Assembly (NCBI GenBank): GCA_016342455.1
Contig: JAEIOE010000004.1
Coordinates: 1-64,000 of the forward strand
Direction: 5' to 3'
From: Mycoplasmatota bacterium
GTDB lineage: Bacteria > Bacillota_I > Bacilli_A > Izemoplasmatales > Hujiaoplasmataceae
DNA: 64,000 nucleotides
The translations under genes and the position numbers were made by a program. The notes beneath the pieces were generated by a model. The model had not been told where the DNA came from. It did not search any database and saw only the letters and a list, made by a program, of their open reading frames with translations. Positions 42,391-50,814 of this stretch are shown here, piece after piece. How positions within the stretch are numbered: position 1 is the stretch's first letter; the number at the start of each line of letters is the position of its first letter.

Positions 42391-42849
42391 TTATTTATTT
42401 TGTTTAAATGTTAAAATGACATAATTACTCAGATTGAACTTCCTTGATAACTCATTAATCACTTGAAATAATCTGCTTTTACTAATCTCCAATCGCAATC
42501 CAATTGTTGATTTCAGAAGATCAGTTTCTATTAATAATTCCAATACCTCTACTTCATTTCCACAAAGTTGCCCTTTAAATGATTTATAATTGTTAATCAC
42601 ATTAGTTGACTCTTGCATTTTGCATTGAGTCTCATCAATCTTACCAATAATATAAAGCAAATTATCCTCTACATTGTTCCTGGAAGAACTTGATCCAATC
42701 GAATCATATACAACTGCCTGATATCCAGTTAGCCTAGATTGATAATACTCAAGCTTCTCTTCTAACTCTCTTTTATGTCTATATGCTTTCTTAACATCAT
42801 CTATCCACTTGTAAAAAGGCGCGTTTAAACCAGTCTTCAAATTTCTCAT
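42391..42849 (-). CDS. Phage transcription regulator, ArpU/sigma-like
   Basis: This 152-aa protein begins with a helical coiled coil (DDVKKAYRHKRELEEKLEYY) and ends in a HTH of sigma region 4 type (STIGLRLEISKSRLFQVINELSRKFNL). Such proteins are late transcription activators (ArpU/RinA-like) in Firmicutes phages, so it may control the late operon. Its start overlaps the replication gene by 53 bp. After it comes the defence block rather than the late genes, which suggests the block was inserted here. Confidence 0.55.
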   Translation of the reverse strand: MRNLKTGLNAPFYKWIDDVKKAYRHKRELEEKLEYYQSRLTGYQAVVYDSIGSSSSRNNVEDNLLYIIGKIDETQCKMQESTNVINNYKSFKGQLCGNEVEVLELLIETDLLKSTIGLRLEISKSRLFQVINELSRKFNLSNYVILTFKQNK

Positions 42850-43669
42850 CCTTTCTGTTTTCTAGATTTCTAAATCTTTCAAGATTCGTCAATAAAGAAG
42901 CCTTCATGAAATTAAAACGATCATCAATCTCAGGGTTAGGGTTTCTAGAATATGAAATAATATAATTAGTCCCACTTAATACATTCTCATATCCAAACGT
43001 AAGAATTGCTGATTCAAATAGATCGTTGTATCTTAGAATATCACCATTAAATTCTTCAATGTATTTTCTTTGAATTAATAATTTGGTTAAAAAGTGCATT
43101 TTGGGGAACCCATAAATGCTTTTATCTTCTTTTATCTTTTTATCTCTTTTACTTTCCTTTTTACTTTGATTTTTAATGTCAACATTAACCGAGTTATTGT
43201 CGACATTAACTAACGCTTTTATAAAATTATCCTCGTTTTTTTGCATGCATAAAAGGACCCCTAATTGTTCCATGGTTTCGGAATCTAACAACCAATACTT
43301 GTCGTTCTGAATATTCTTCCTTCTTCTAGTTGAAAGAATGAATTGTTTCTGAATAGATATCGAAGTAATAACACCTTGCAGAAAGAGCGCTCTTTCAAAG
43401 AGTCGAAGCTCAACACAACCGTGAATTATCTCTAAGATCTTGTCCACCTTTATCCAATGTGATCCTATTTGCTGATGCAATAGAATTGTTAGTTCCTGTA
43501 ATGGCATTTCTAAGTAATATCCTTCTCCATAGACAAGAGTCAAGATTCGGATATATATCGTTGTACCATAAGGACCATACTGATAATTGAGTGACTTCAG
43601 TTTAGGATCATCAAAAGCATGCACGTCCCAAGGAAAATACTCAAGTCCTTGTTTAAATGGTCGTGCCAT
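42797..43669 (-). CDS. Phage replication protein, DUF4373 (DnaD-like N-terminal) type
   Basis: This 290-aa protein starts with FPWDVHAFDDPKLKSLNYQYGPYGTTIYIRILTLVYGEGYYLEM, which corresponds to the N-terminal DUF4373 (Lin1244/Lin1753-like) domain of phage replication initiators, a winged-helix DnaD-like fold. A Lys/Asn-rich linker (160-185) leads to a helical C-terminal domain. It probably opens the phage origin and loads host helicase. It is transcribed from the region with the hairpin element at 43.7 kb. Confidence 0.7.
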   Translation of the reverse strand: MARPFKQGLEYFPWDVHAFDDPKLKSLNYQYGPYGTTIYIRILTLVYGEGYYLEMPLQELTILLHQQIGSHWIKVDKILEIIHGCVELRLFERALFLQGVITSISIQKQFILSTRRRKNIQNDKYWLLDSETMEQLGVLLCMQKNEDNFIKALVNVDNNSVNVDIKNQSKKESKRDKKIKEDKSIYGFPKMHFLTKLLIQRKYIEEFNGDILRYNDLFESAILTFGYENVLSGTNYIISYSRNPNPEIDDRFNFMKASLLTNLERFRNLENRKDEKFEDWFKRAFLQVDR

Positions 43670-43694
43670 GTTTTATACCTTTCTATATATCAAT

Positions 43695-43797
43695 AAACCG
43701 ACATTTCACAGTATACTCAAAGTAAGTTCTTGTGCTATTGTGAGTAAGTTCGTGTTACCGTTCACAAGCATTACTGGTAAATAGGAAATGTCGGTTT
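43695..43797. promoter_or_regulatory. Nested inverted-repeat element upstream of the replication gene (hairpin element copy 2)
   Basis: A perfect 13-bp inverted repeat (AAACCGACATTTC at 43695-43707, GAAATGTCGGTTT at 43785-43797) encloses 77 bp. Inside lie CTTGTG (43729-43734) paired with CACAAG (43763-43768) and the 33-bp element 43748-43780 also found at 32686-32718. A TATACT-like -10 for the replication gene (43710-43715, minus) lies within the loop. Possible roles are operator, antitermination site, replication origin or recombinase arm site. Confidence 0.6.
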
Positions 43798-43805
43798 TAT
43801 CGATT

Positions 43806-43988
43806 TTAGTAGTTTGAATTTTTTTCTTTAAATTTGTTTAGTTCTGCTTCTGTTACTCGCCATTGGTTACCGAGTTTAAATGCTCTTAATTTGCCTTGTT
43901 TGATGTATTTGAGCAATGTTCTTCTAGATACTCCCAGGATATCAATTAAATCACTGAGCGTATAATAGTTTTCTGTTTCGTTGTGCAT
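43806..43988 (-). CDS. Excisionase-like HTH protein
   Basis: This 60-aa protein is a MerR-like winged helix of the excisionase family: YYTLSDLIDILGVSRRTLLKYIKQGKLRAFKLGNQWRVTEAEL covers nearly the whole protein. It could act as Xis for one of the recombinases or as a small regulator. It is coupled to the antirepressor (38-bp overlap) and lies just before the nested inverted-repeat element. Confidence 0.75.
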   Translation of the reverse strand: MHNETENYYTLSDLIDILGVSRRTLLKYIKQGKLRAFKLGNQWRVTEAELNKFKEKNSNY

Positions 43989-44715
43989 TTTTTTTCACCT
44001 CAAATTCGGATAAGATTCTTTCTATGAATGTTATCCCGCTTTTATAAACATAAGTCCGGGTAGAGATTAATATTGTACCGCCTGCGACTGATTTTGTTTC
44101 TACGACTCTAAAGAATTTACGATCGCAATACTCTTGTAATGGTTGATTCCTATCATCTAAGATATGTGTAGCTCTAAGTATCTTAAATAACTCCATACTG
44201 CCTATTCCTTTAAATTTTAGAACAGCATGTGCGATATCTAAATCCATGCATTCTGATGACCCTAATAATTTGTTGATATATTTGAGTTTTGGTTCATTGA
44301 TTTTCTTATCTGTCTCCAGGATACTGTTTCTTATTTTAATATCCTGGTATTCATCTAAAAACTTGATAACAACATTGGGATCGTGAAAATCATCGACTTG
44401 ATAATCTCCAAATTTCAATAGTTGTGGTAATACAATACGATAAAGCCAATCATTAATCATTTGAGCTTCAGCTTTTTTTGAAGCAAACATACAAGTGCTG
44501 ATGTTATTTGCTGATATAAAAAGTCTTTTTGCCTTCCCTTTTTCTTCTGGTATTTCTATTGTTTTGATTTCATTTGCTGGTATTTTAGTTCTACACTCCT
44601 GTACATTTTTGATATCTAGAAGTCTTGCGATATCAACCAAACAAAAATAAGGTTGATCCTCTACAAAAGATGTTCTAATGACACCATACTCTGCGTTTGA
44701 AAATTCCTTAATCAT
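43951..44715 (-). CDS. Phage antirepressor, Bro-N domain
   Basis: This 254-aa protein has an N-terminal Bro-N domain (residues 1-105: IRTSFVEDQPYFCLVDIARLLDI, then MFASKKAEAQMINDWLYRIVLPQL), which is typical of phage antirepressors. The C-terminal half is a different helical domain with NAQRNRKLL at the end. It would lift repression at induction. It lies in the lytic operon between the tyrosine recombinase and the Xis-like gene. Confidence 0.8.
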   Translation of the reverse strand: MIKEFSNAEYGVIRTSFVEDQPYFCLVDIARLLDIKNVQECRTKIPANEIKTIEIPEEKGKAKRLFISANNISTCMFASKKAEAQMINDWLYRIVLPQLLKFGDYQVDDFHDPNVVIKFLDEYQDIKIRNSILETDKKINEPKLKYINKLLGSSECMDLDIAHAVLKFKGIGSMELFKILRATHILDDRNQPLQEYCDRKFFRVVETKSVAGGTILISTRTYVYKSGITFIERILSEFEVKKNAQRNRKLLYAQ

Positions 44716-44728
44716 AACTTATCCTTTC

Positions 44729-45646
44729 TTATTTGCGAGTTATTTTCCCAAACAACGTATCACTAATCTTCCCTTCATAATTTTCTTTTCTTCTATTCAT
44801 TTTGTGTATATAGATTTGTGTGGTTGCTGGGTCTTTGTGTCTAAGCAACTGCTGTGTGCTCTCGATGCCTGCGCCTTCAAGTAATGACAACGTTGCTGTC
44901 GTGTGTCTTAAGCTATGTGCAGAATATTTTGGACTATCGATGCCTATTTGTCGTAAGTATTCTTTAACTACAGCCCGAATTGATCTTGTTTGCATTCTCT
45001 CTCCGTAATTCGTATGACCATGATTAATGAATAGTGGTTTGAATTCATCGGAACGTTTTATTAAATATTCTTCTATAATTGCATATACCTGTGGTGATAA
45101 TTTTACATATGCATCCTTATCATCATGTCCTTTTCCCATAACAAATAATACCTGGGAATCTTCAATAAAATCGATATCCTCTGTATCAGATCTTTCAACT
45201 TCAATTGTCCTTAATCCAGTCGTAAGCAACAAACTGATCAAAGCATAATTTCTAAGACCTATTACATCTTTTCTTGCGTACATTTCCGCTCTATGTAAGA
45301 GTTTCTTTGAGTCTTCAACTGACAGCGCTTCTCGTTTAAAGTTTGATTCAATCTTCATTCCTTTTATACCCTCTGCGATATTGGGCCCATACCCTTCAAT
45401 ATAAAACCATCGGTAGAAATTGCGAATGACAACTATGTATTTCTGAACTGAAGCTGCTTTTAATCTTTTTTTAATGCGTTCACGGTAATTCATGACATCA
45501 TGCCTAGTTGGTAAGTTAGGAAGAATATCAATATATGAAACATACTCAAATAGAATCCTTTGGTAGCTTTCTTTCGTAGCTGGTTTAATATCAATATAAT
45601 TAATATACTGAACGATTCTTTCTTTTAGTGATTCTTGAGTATTCAT
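44729..45646 (-). CDS. Tyrosine recombinase (phage integrase family)
   Basis: This 305-aa protein has an N-terminal SAM-like core-binding domain and the catalytic domain with all residues visible: Arg in LTTGLRTIEV near 148, His-x-x-Arg in HSLRHTTA near 248, His in LLRHKDPATTQ and the nucleophile Tyr in TQIYIHKM near 281. It is active by sequence. It lies in the lytic operon behind the Cro-like gene instead of next to an attachment site, so it might be an invertase or resolvase as well as an integrase. Confidence 0.88.
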   Translation of the reverse strand: MNTQESLKERIVQYINYIDIKPATKESYQRILFEYVSYIDILPNLPTRHDVMNYRERIKKRLKAASVQKYIVVIRNFYRWFYIEGYGPNIAEGIKGMKIESNFKREALSVEDSKKLLHRAEMYARKDVIGLRNYALISLLLTTGLRTIEVERSDTEDIDFIEDSQVLFVMGKGHDDKDAYVKLSPQVYAIIEEYLIKRSDEFKPLFINHGHTNYGERMQTRSIRAVVKEYLRQIGIDSPKYSAHSLRHTTATLSLLEGAGIESTQQLLRHKDPATTQIYIHKMNRRKENYEGKISDTLFGKITRK

Positions 45647-45664
45647 ATCATTACCATTTCCGCT

Positions 45665-45955
45665 TTAGTTGCTGCTGTTTAGATCTTTATATTTGTCTAT
45701 ATACTCAGATTCAAATTGCAGCAATCTATCCGCATCCATTTGAAGTGCCTTTTTCAATTTAAGCAGCATCGGTACTGGAAGTTTACTTCCTCTATTCCCA
45801 TTTTCAAGTTGATAATAATAGTAATGAGTTACATCCAGTTCCCTTGAAACTACCTCGACCGACAAACCGAGTTCTAACCTGCGTTCAAGCAAATAGAATC
45901 TGGGTAATGGGATCTTCTTCTTTTTGGATATTTTATTCATGTTTTCTACAAGCAA
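45665..45955 (-). CDS. Cro-like XRE regulator
   Basis: This 96-aa protein has a HTH_XRE domain (LERRLELGLSVEVVSRELDVTHYYYYQLENG, then LPVPMLLKLKKALQMDADRLL). The start is TTG 45955: AAGGAGG stands 8 nt upstream, whereas the track start at 46006 lies within the -10 region of the promoter (TACAAT at 45995-46000). It is divergent from the repressor gene and leads the lytic operon, the usual place of Cro. Confidence 0.65.
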   Translation of the reverse strand: MLVENMNKISKKKKIPLPRFYLLERRLELGLSVEVVSRELDVTHYYYYQLENGNRGSKLPVPMLLKLKKALQMDADRLLQFESEYIDKYKDLNSSN

Positions 45956-45994
45956 TATTGCTTCCTCCTTAGATGTGTTTTTGATGGTGTCTCT

Positions 45995-46023
45995 ATTGTA
46001 TATCAATTGTTAATAAGTGAAAA
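45995..46023 (-). promoter_or_regulatory. Promoter of the lytic operon
   Basis: On the minus strand TTTTCA (46018-46023) and TACAAT (45995-46000) with 17 bp between them form a fair sigma-70 promoter. It is placed to serve the Cro-like gene from its TTG start. Confidence 0.5.
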
Positions 46024-46125
46024 TATCTTATGTCAAATATTCGTTATGAGAAACAAATAGAGTTTATAAGTTACATTTTAATCACATATTTAACGCATAT
46101 TTTAAAGTTAATGTATACAACAATA

Positions 46126-46155
46126 TTGACAACGCTACATTTGTTGTCGTATAAT
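46126..46155 (+). promoter_or_regulatory. Repressor promoter with operator
   Basis: TTGACA (46126-46131) and TATAAT (46150-46155) are perfect, with an 18-bp spacer. The inverted repeat GACAAC (46128-46133)/GTTGTC (46143-46148) overlaps the -35 and spacer. This is an operator candidate for the XRE repressor or the Cro-like protein. Confidence 0.8.
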
Positions 46156-46188
46156 TATTAAGAGTATATTACAAAAAAGGAGAATATT

Positions 46189-46785
46189 ATGCAAAGCTTA
46201 AATACAACTGATGCATTTAATAAATTATTTATAAGTGAGAATTTAAAAAGACTTAGATTATCGTATAATCTTTCAACTACTGAAGTAGGTAAGATAATCG
46301 GTAAAACTAGACAGGGTTATCTAAATTATGAAAATGGATCACGTGAAATTGGCATCTACGATCTAATTACTTTATCAGGATATTATAACGTTTCAATTGA
46401 TGTCATTGTTGGAAATCCATTCACTTTAAGAAATGAAAAGTTGCTTGCATTTAGAACATTTGAATATATTGATAGTGAATTAAAGGAAGTTATGCCAATT
46501 ACGATTTCAACCGTTCATGATGATGTTATTTGTGTTAAATATGATAATTTAAAACTTGATTTCTTCTGGAAAACCAATACAAATCAAAAAGGTCATGAGA
46601 TGATTTTTGAATATTATAACAAACCTTACATATCAAAACTTTTCTATAATACAACTGGTGGTGGACATTTCTACATTAATAATGAGCCATTCTATTTTAA
46701 TAAAGCACAAGCAGAAAGTATAGTATTCAAAGGTGTTTTTATGTCTGAGTTGATAAAAATTACAGATATTCCACACTTCTTTTAA
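46189..46785 (+). CDS. XRE-family phage repressor
   Basis: This 198-aa protein has an N-terminal HTH_XRE (residues 17-70: LKRLRLSYNLSTTEVGKIIGKTRQGYLNYENGSREIGIYDLITLSGYYNVSIDVIVG) and a C-terminal domain of about 110 residues that is not the common LexA peptidase. It may sense a small ligand or bind the antirepressor. AAAGGAG stands before ATG 46189. It is divergent from the Cro-like gene and upstream of the serine recombinases. Confidence 0.8.
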   Translation: MQSLNTTDAFNKLFISENLKRLRLSYNLSTTEVGKIIGKTRQGYLNYENGSREIGIYDLITLSGYYNVSIDVIVGNPFTLRNEKLLAFRTFEYIDSELKEVMPITISTVHDDVICVKYDNLKLDFFWKTNTNQKGHEMIFEYYNKPYISKLFYNTTGGGHFYINNEPFYFNKAQAESIVFKGVFMSELIKITDIPHFF

Positions 46786-46786
46786 C

Positions 46787-46806
46787 GATTGTGCTTAAAG
46801 CTTGTA
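46787..46806 (+). repeat. Short copy of the cassette-repeat core, 3' of the repressor
   Basis: ACGATTGTGCTTAAAGCTTG matches the minus-strand core of repeat A (ACGATTGTGCTAAAAGCTTT) almost base by base. It begins just after the repressor stop and is in the same orientation relative to its gene as the other copies. Confidence 0.45.
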
Positions 46807-46894
46807 TATTTAAAGAATAAAATTTGTTATACTTGATTCCGGTAAGTTAGGAAATATCTATATGAACATTCTTTAATTTTATCCTTTCTAAAGG

Positions 46895-46919
46895 AGTTGC
46901 TTTCGGGCAACTTCTTTTT
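46895..46919 (+). terminator. Intrinsic terminator after the repressor gene
   Basis: AGTTGC (46895-46900), a 6-nt loop and GCAACT (46907-46912) are followed by TCTTTTTC. It separates the repressor from the small gene and recombinases. Confidence 0.6.
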
Positions 46920-46938
46920 CTATTAGAAAGGACAACTT

Positions 46939-47085
46939 ATGGATGACAATATTGAATTTCATCAAAAGAAAATGATACTAGACGAACTATACAAAGCTAA
47001 ATTAGTTAATGGCTTTGAGTGGGCTGAAGCTCTATCAAGACTAATAAATGAGTATGATTCAGTCGAAGAAATAAACTCACAATAA
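46939..47085 (+). CDS. Small protein preceding the serine recombinases (48 aa, not in ORF track)
   Basis: The frame reads MDDNIEFHQKKMILDELYKA and ends with EYDSVEEINSQ, an acidic helical peptide with a WAEALSRLINEY motif. AAAGG stands about 6 nt before ATG 46939. It lies 59 bp upstream of the first recombinase on the same strand. Small genes at this place are common beside large serine recombinases and may act as directionality or accessory factors; here that is a guess. Confidence 0.55.
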   Translation: MDDNIEFHQKKMILDELYKAKLVNGFEWAEALSRLINEYDSVEEINSQ

Positions 47086-47144
47086 ATGACTTGCTATTTG
47101 TTGCTTTCTGAGTGATGTATATAGTAACGAAAAGGAGGTAAATT

Positions 47145-48845
47145 ATGTTAGAAAAAAGAGTATTTATCATGGAACCCGATCAAGTTTTCCATGAAGATAA
47201 AAACGGAATGCCTATTTCCAGAGAAAAGAAAAGTGTTTGTGCTTATGCGAGAGTTTCAACTGACTCAGATGATCAACTAAATAGCTACAAAGCACAAATC
47301 AATGAATTCACTAAGAAAATTCAAGAAAATCCTGAATGGGAGTTTTTGGATATGTACGCGGATGAAGGTATTTCTGGAACAAGTATGAAAAAGAGAACTG
47401 AGTTCTTAAGAATGATTGAAGATGCCAGGGCAGGTAAAATTGATTTAATCTTAACCAAATCATTATCTAGGTTTGCAAGAAACACCGTAGACTGCCTTAC
47501 TGTAGTAAGAGAGCTTAGGGAAATCAATGTTGAAGTTTATTTTGAAAAGGAAAATCTATATTCCAGTGATACAAAAATAGACTTCATGCTCACTATCTTC
47601 TCTTCTATCGCCCAAGAAGAATCTAGAAACATTAGTGAGAATGTAAAATGGGGATTTCGTAAACGATTCAAAGAAGGTAAGGTTCACATTAATACAACAA
47701 GATTCCTAGGTTATGATAAGGATGCTGATGGGAAAATCATCATCAATACAAAAGAAGCAAAAACCATCCGAATTATTTTTAATATGTACATTGCAGGATC
47801 TTCATTAAAAGATATTGCTCAATTCTTAACTGAAAACGAGATACCTAATGGCCGAAAAGAAATCTTCTGGACTTCAGCCACAATAAGCACCATATTGGTA
47901 AACGAGAAATACTGTGGCGATGCAATTCTACAAAAAAGAGTGGTTATCGATTATTTATCCCACAAATCAGTTAAAAACAATGGCCACGCACCGAAGTATT
48001 ATATTATGAATAACCATGAGGCAATCATACCAAGAAATAAATTTGAACTCGTTCAAGAGTTAAAGAAAAAAAGAGGTCGAACCAAAAGTGCATCTCGTTA
48101 TGGAAATAAGTATGCACTGAGCGGAATTGTCTACTGTGGCCATTGTGGTAGAGTGATGAATAGACACTACTTCAATTATGATAAACCTTCACAAAGAGTT
48201 GTTTTATCTTGCAAAAACAGACAAAACAATGATACTCCATGTGATAACACCCCAATTGATAATGATACTTTGGAACTGGCAATCATTGATGCAATTAAAT
48301 ATCTGCGGCTTGATAATCCTTCAATAGTTAATGAAACATTGGAACTTGTAAAAACAAGTCTAGATTCTTCTCATATTGAAATAGAATTACGTGAAATAGA
48401 AAAAGAAATCAAAAAAGTTGAAAACAGTATAAAAGATATTATCAATATAAATGTAAAAACAATGGCTGAAGATACTGATTTTTATAAGGCTTTATACAAT
48501 GAAAAGAAAGCAATACTTGTTGAACTTAAAGCAAATCTTCAGAACAAGAAAAACATACTCGTAGATGTACACCTACATGATGAACGAATCAATCAAATAC
48601 GTGATTTCTTAAATGGATACACTGCACTTAATAAAACAATTCTACTTGGAATGTTCAAAGCAATAATCGCAACAGATAGAAACAATGCCATATTAGTTAT
48701 GAGTGATAGGAAACTTACAAAGCAAGAGGTTAGAGGAAATATAGATTCATTCAAATCACTAAAATCTATTTATTCAAACACTGTAACCAACAAGAACACA
48801 AAACAATCTATTACTTATCGCGTTGTTGAACTTGGGGCAAACTAA
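47145..48845 (+). CDS. Large serine recombinase 1
   Basis: This 566-aa protein has the resolvase catalytic domain (residues 25-175; nucleophile Ser in YARVSTDSDDQ, and SLSRFARNTVDCLTVV with the catalytic Arg), a recombinase domain (190-290), a zinc ribbon (CGHCGRVMNRHYF...C near 335-375) and a coiled coil (about 410-470). Enzymes of this type integrate phages and excise them with a partner factor. AAAAGGAGG precedes the start. It is one of a tandem pair, overlapping none of its neighbours. Confidence 0.92.
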   Translation: MLEKRVFIMEPDQVFHEDKNGMPISREKKSVCAYARVSTDSDDQLNSYKAQINEFTKKIQENPEWEFLDMYADEGISGTSMKKRTEFLRMIEDARAGKIDLILTKSLSRFARNTVDCLTVVRELREINVEVYFEKENLYSSDTKIDFMLTIFSSIAQEESRNISENVKWGFRKRFKEGKVHINTTRFLGYDKDADGKIIINTKEAKTIRIIFNMYIAGSSLKDIAQFLTENEIPNGRKEIFWTSATISTILVNEKYCGDAILQKRVVIDYLSHKSVKNNGHAPKYYIMNNHEAIIPRNKFELVQELKKKRGRTKSASRYGNKYALSGIVYCGHCGRVMNRHYFNYDKPSQRVVLSCKNRQNNDTPCDNTPIDNDTLELAIIDAIKYLRLDNPSIVNETLELVKTSLDSSHIEIELREIEKEIKKVENSIKDIININVKTMAEDTDFYKALYNEKKAILVELKANLQNKKNILVDVHLHDERINQIRDFLNGYTALNKTILLGMFKAIIATDRNNAILVMSDRKLTKQEVRGNIDSFKSLKSIYSNTVTNKNTKQSITYRVVELGAN

Positions 48846-48846
48846 G

Positions 48847-50496
48847 ATGAACATTGTAGAAATACTCAATCTTGAGGCATATGAACAGAAATTAGTAAAG
48901 AAGAATGTTTGTGCATACGCTAGAGTTTCTACTAGCAAACTTGCACAAGAGTCATCATTTGATTTACAAGTAGACACTTATACCAAAATGATAATGAATA
49001 ACCATGAATGGAATTTTATGGGAGTTTATGCCGATGAAGGAAAAAGTGGAACGAACATAACCTTTCGTGATCAATTCATTTTAATGGTTGATTTAGCAAA
49101 GACTGGAAGTTTAGATCTGATTATCACAAAATCAATATCACGTTTTGCGAGAAATGTTATTGATTGCTTATCCATCATCCAGGAACTGAAGTCTTATGGA
49201 ACAGAGGTATGGTTTGAAAAAGAAAACTTGTCTTCTTTTGATAATAAAATAGAGTTTGTTATTTCAGTTATGGCTGGTATGGCTGAAGAGGAATCAAGAA
49301 GTATTAGTGAAAATGTTAAGTGGCGTATAAAAAAGAAATTCAATAATGGTATTATTCCGATGGTTACTTCTCGCGTTATAGGATACTCACGTGATGAAAA
49401 GGGAGAAATAATCATCAACCCACAAGAAGCAAAAACAGTGAAGTTGATCTTCAATATGTATTTACAAGGCTACTCTCATAGAAAAATTGCTGAACATTTA
49501 AACTCTTTAGGATTAAAAACAAAAGCAGAAAAGGTTGATTGGTATGAGAATGCAATTCAAGGTATAATTAACAACGAAAGGTATACTGGAAACGCTATTC
49601 TTCAGAAATCAAGACGTAAAAAAATAGGAAATAGAAATTCAATCAAGAACCAAGATAAACTTCCAAAATACTATGTGGAAAATTCTCATCCGGCTATTAT
49701 CACTCAATCAACTTGGGATAAAGCACATGAGCTAAAGAATCAAAAAATAATGAAATATCATCACACGTTAAATCGTAAAGAAATTAGAAAGAAATCCAGT
49801 ACGCGTTCAGAATATAGCGAATTTATTATATGTCCAATATGTGGAAGAAACTATGTTTTCAAAACAAACAACATCAATACCCCATATGAAAAACGAATTC
49901 TAATATGTTCTTCTAACAAAGATACAAAAGTATGTGAGAATGAATCAATGTTTGCAGACACATTCGACTCAATCATGATTTCACACATCAATCAGATTAT
50001 CAAAAATAAGGACATCTTCTTAAAGTTCCTTCGTAACGCTTTTTTATCTCATCCTGCAATCATTAGCCTGAATTCAAATTTGGTCCAAACACAGGGGAAA
50101 TTAAGCGAGTTAGATTCAAAGTTACGCCTTCTGATTACATCAGATGATGAACTGGATAGACAAGTTAAGACACAGCTTATAGAGCTACAGACAAAACTTC
50201 AATTAGAACTTGTAGGATATCAAAACAAATTGCTGACAACTCATAACATTAACAATATTGCTAAATACTATAGACTTCTATTAAAAGATTTTAATAAACC
50301 AATTTTAGAAATCACTGAATTCCCATTTAAAGAGTTCTTTAAAAGAGCTGTTATGCACGATAGACACAGAATTGAATTTGTAATTCAATTCGATGAAAAC
50401 TATGGAGATGCAACCGATCAATTTCAAATATTAAAAACAGAATACTTAATAAGGAAAACAGTTCATGTTGTAGAAAGCAAAATTACTATTTATTGA
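48847..50496 (+). CDS. Large serine recombinase 2
   Basis: This 549-aa protein is related to recombinase 1. The nucleophile Ser is in YARVSTSKLAQ, with SISRFARNVIDCLSII in the catalytic domain; then come the recombinase domain, a zinc ribbon (CPICGRNYVF...CSSNKDTKVC) and a coiled-coil C-terminus. I start it at ATG 48847, one base after the stop of recombinase 1 (TAAGATG). The upstream TTG at 48823 is less likely. It ends in TGA. The two enzymes may both be needed for integration, as with pairs of Ccr recombinases. Confidence 0.92.
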   Translation: MNIVEILNLEAYEQKLVKKNVCAYARVSTSKLAQESSFDLQVDTYTKMIMNNHEWNFMGVYADEGKSGTNITFRDQFILMVDLAKTGSLDLIITKSISRFARNVIDCLSIIQELKSYGTEVWFEKENLSSFDNKIEFVISVMAGMAEEESRSISENVKWRIKKKFNNGIIPMVTSRVIGYSRDEKGEIIINPQEAKTVKLIFNMYLQGYSHRKIAEHLNSLGLKTKAEKVDWYENAIQGIINNERYTGNAILQKSRRKKIGNRNSIKNQDKLPKYYVENSHPAIITQSTWDKAHELKNQKIMKYHHTLNRKEIRKKSSTRSEYSEFIICPICGRNYVFKTNNINTPYEKRILICSSNKDTKVCENESMFADTFDSIMISHINQIIKNKDIFLKFLRNAFLSHPAIISLNSNLVQTQGKLSELDSKLRLLITSDDELDRQVKTQLIELQTKLQLELVGYQNKLLTTHNINNIAKYYRLLLKDFNKPILEITEFPFKEFFKRAVMHDRHRIEFVIQFDENYGDATDQFQILKTEYLIRKTVHVVESKITIY

Positions 50497-50518
50497 AATT
50501 CAAAGGGAACAGGGAATG

Positions 50519-50541
50519 GATCACATTTTGTGGTCTTTTTT
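50519..50541 (+). terminator. Intrinsic terminator after recombinase 2
   Basis: GATCAC (50519-50524), a 5-nt loop and GTGGTC (50530-50535) are followed by a T run. It ends the recombinase transcript and marks the last recognisable phage feature before ssrA. Confidence 0.65.
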
Positions 50542-50670
50542 CTTGTTTTAATGGAATCATTAGAATTTCTGATTTTTCCATGTCTTTCTTATACATACAT
50601 TTCTTTTTGCAGGTATACTAACCATTTTTTATACCACTATTTTTTTAATTTCTAATTGTATTTTCAATAA

Positions 50671-50730
50671 TTCAAATCCCCCCAACTCCCCGAAAAACCT
50701 CAAAAAACCAAAAGTTCAAATCCCCCCTTC
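50671..50730 (+). repeat. Two TTCAAATCCCCCC repeats, T-arm-like, in the junction
   Basis: TTCAAATCCCCCC occurs at 50671 and again at 50715 (after a G, as in a T-arm). The first continues to AACTCCCC and resembles the tmRNA 3' end (TTCAAATCCCCTCAGCTCCACC) with about four changes. Both are in the opposite orientation to ssrA. The 408-bp gap 50497-50904 holds the recombinase terminator, these repeats and the ssrA terminator. Confidence 0.5.
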
Positions 50731-50761
50731 TGGTTGTTATATATTCAATATATTTTTACAT

Positions 50762-50814
50762 AAAAAAAAGAGCAAATCTATGTGCGATAGTATCAAAACA
50801 CATTGATTTACTCT
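50762..50814 (-). terminator. Terminator of the smpB-ssrA transcript
   Basis: A 16-bp stem with one mismatch and one G-U pair (50769-50784 with 50799-50814) is followed on the minus strand by a run of eight T. It lies about 90 bp beyond the tmRNA CCA end. Confidence 0.8.

Noticed and set aside
50671-50740. A tRNA gene in the ssrA junction
   Set aside because: Only 3' T-arm-like fragments are seen; the 5' half of the T stem and all other arms are missing.
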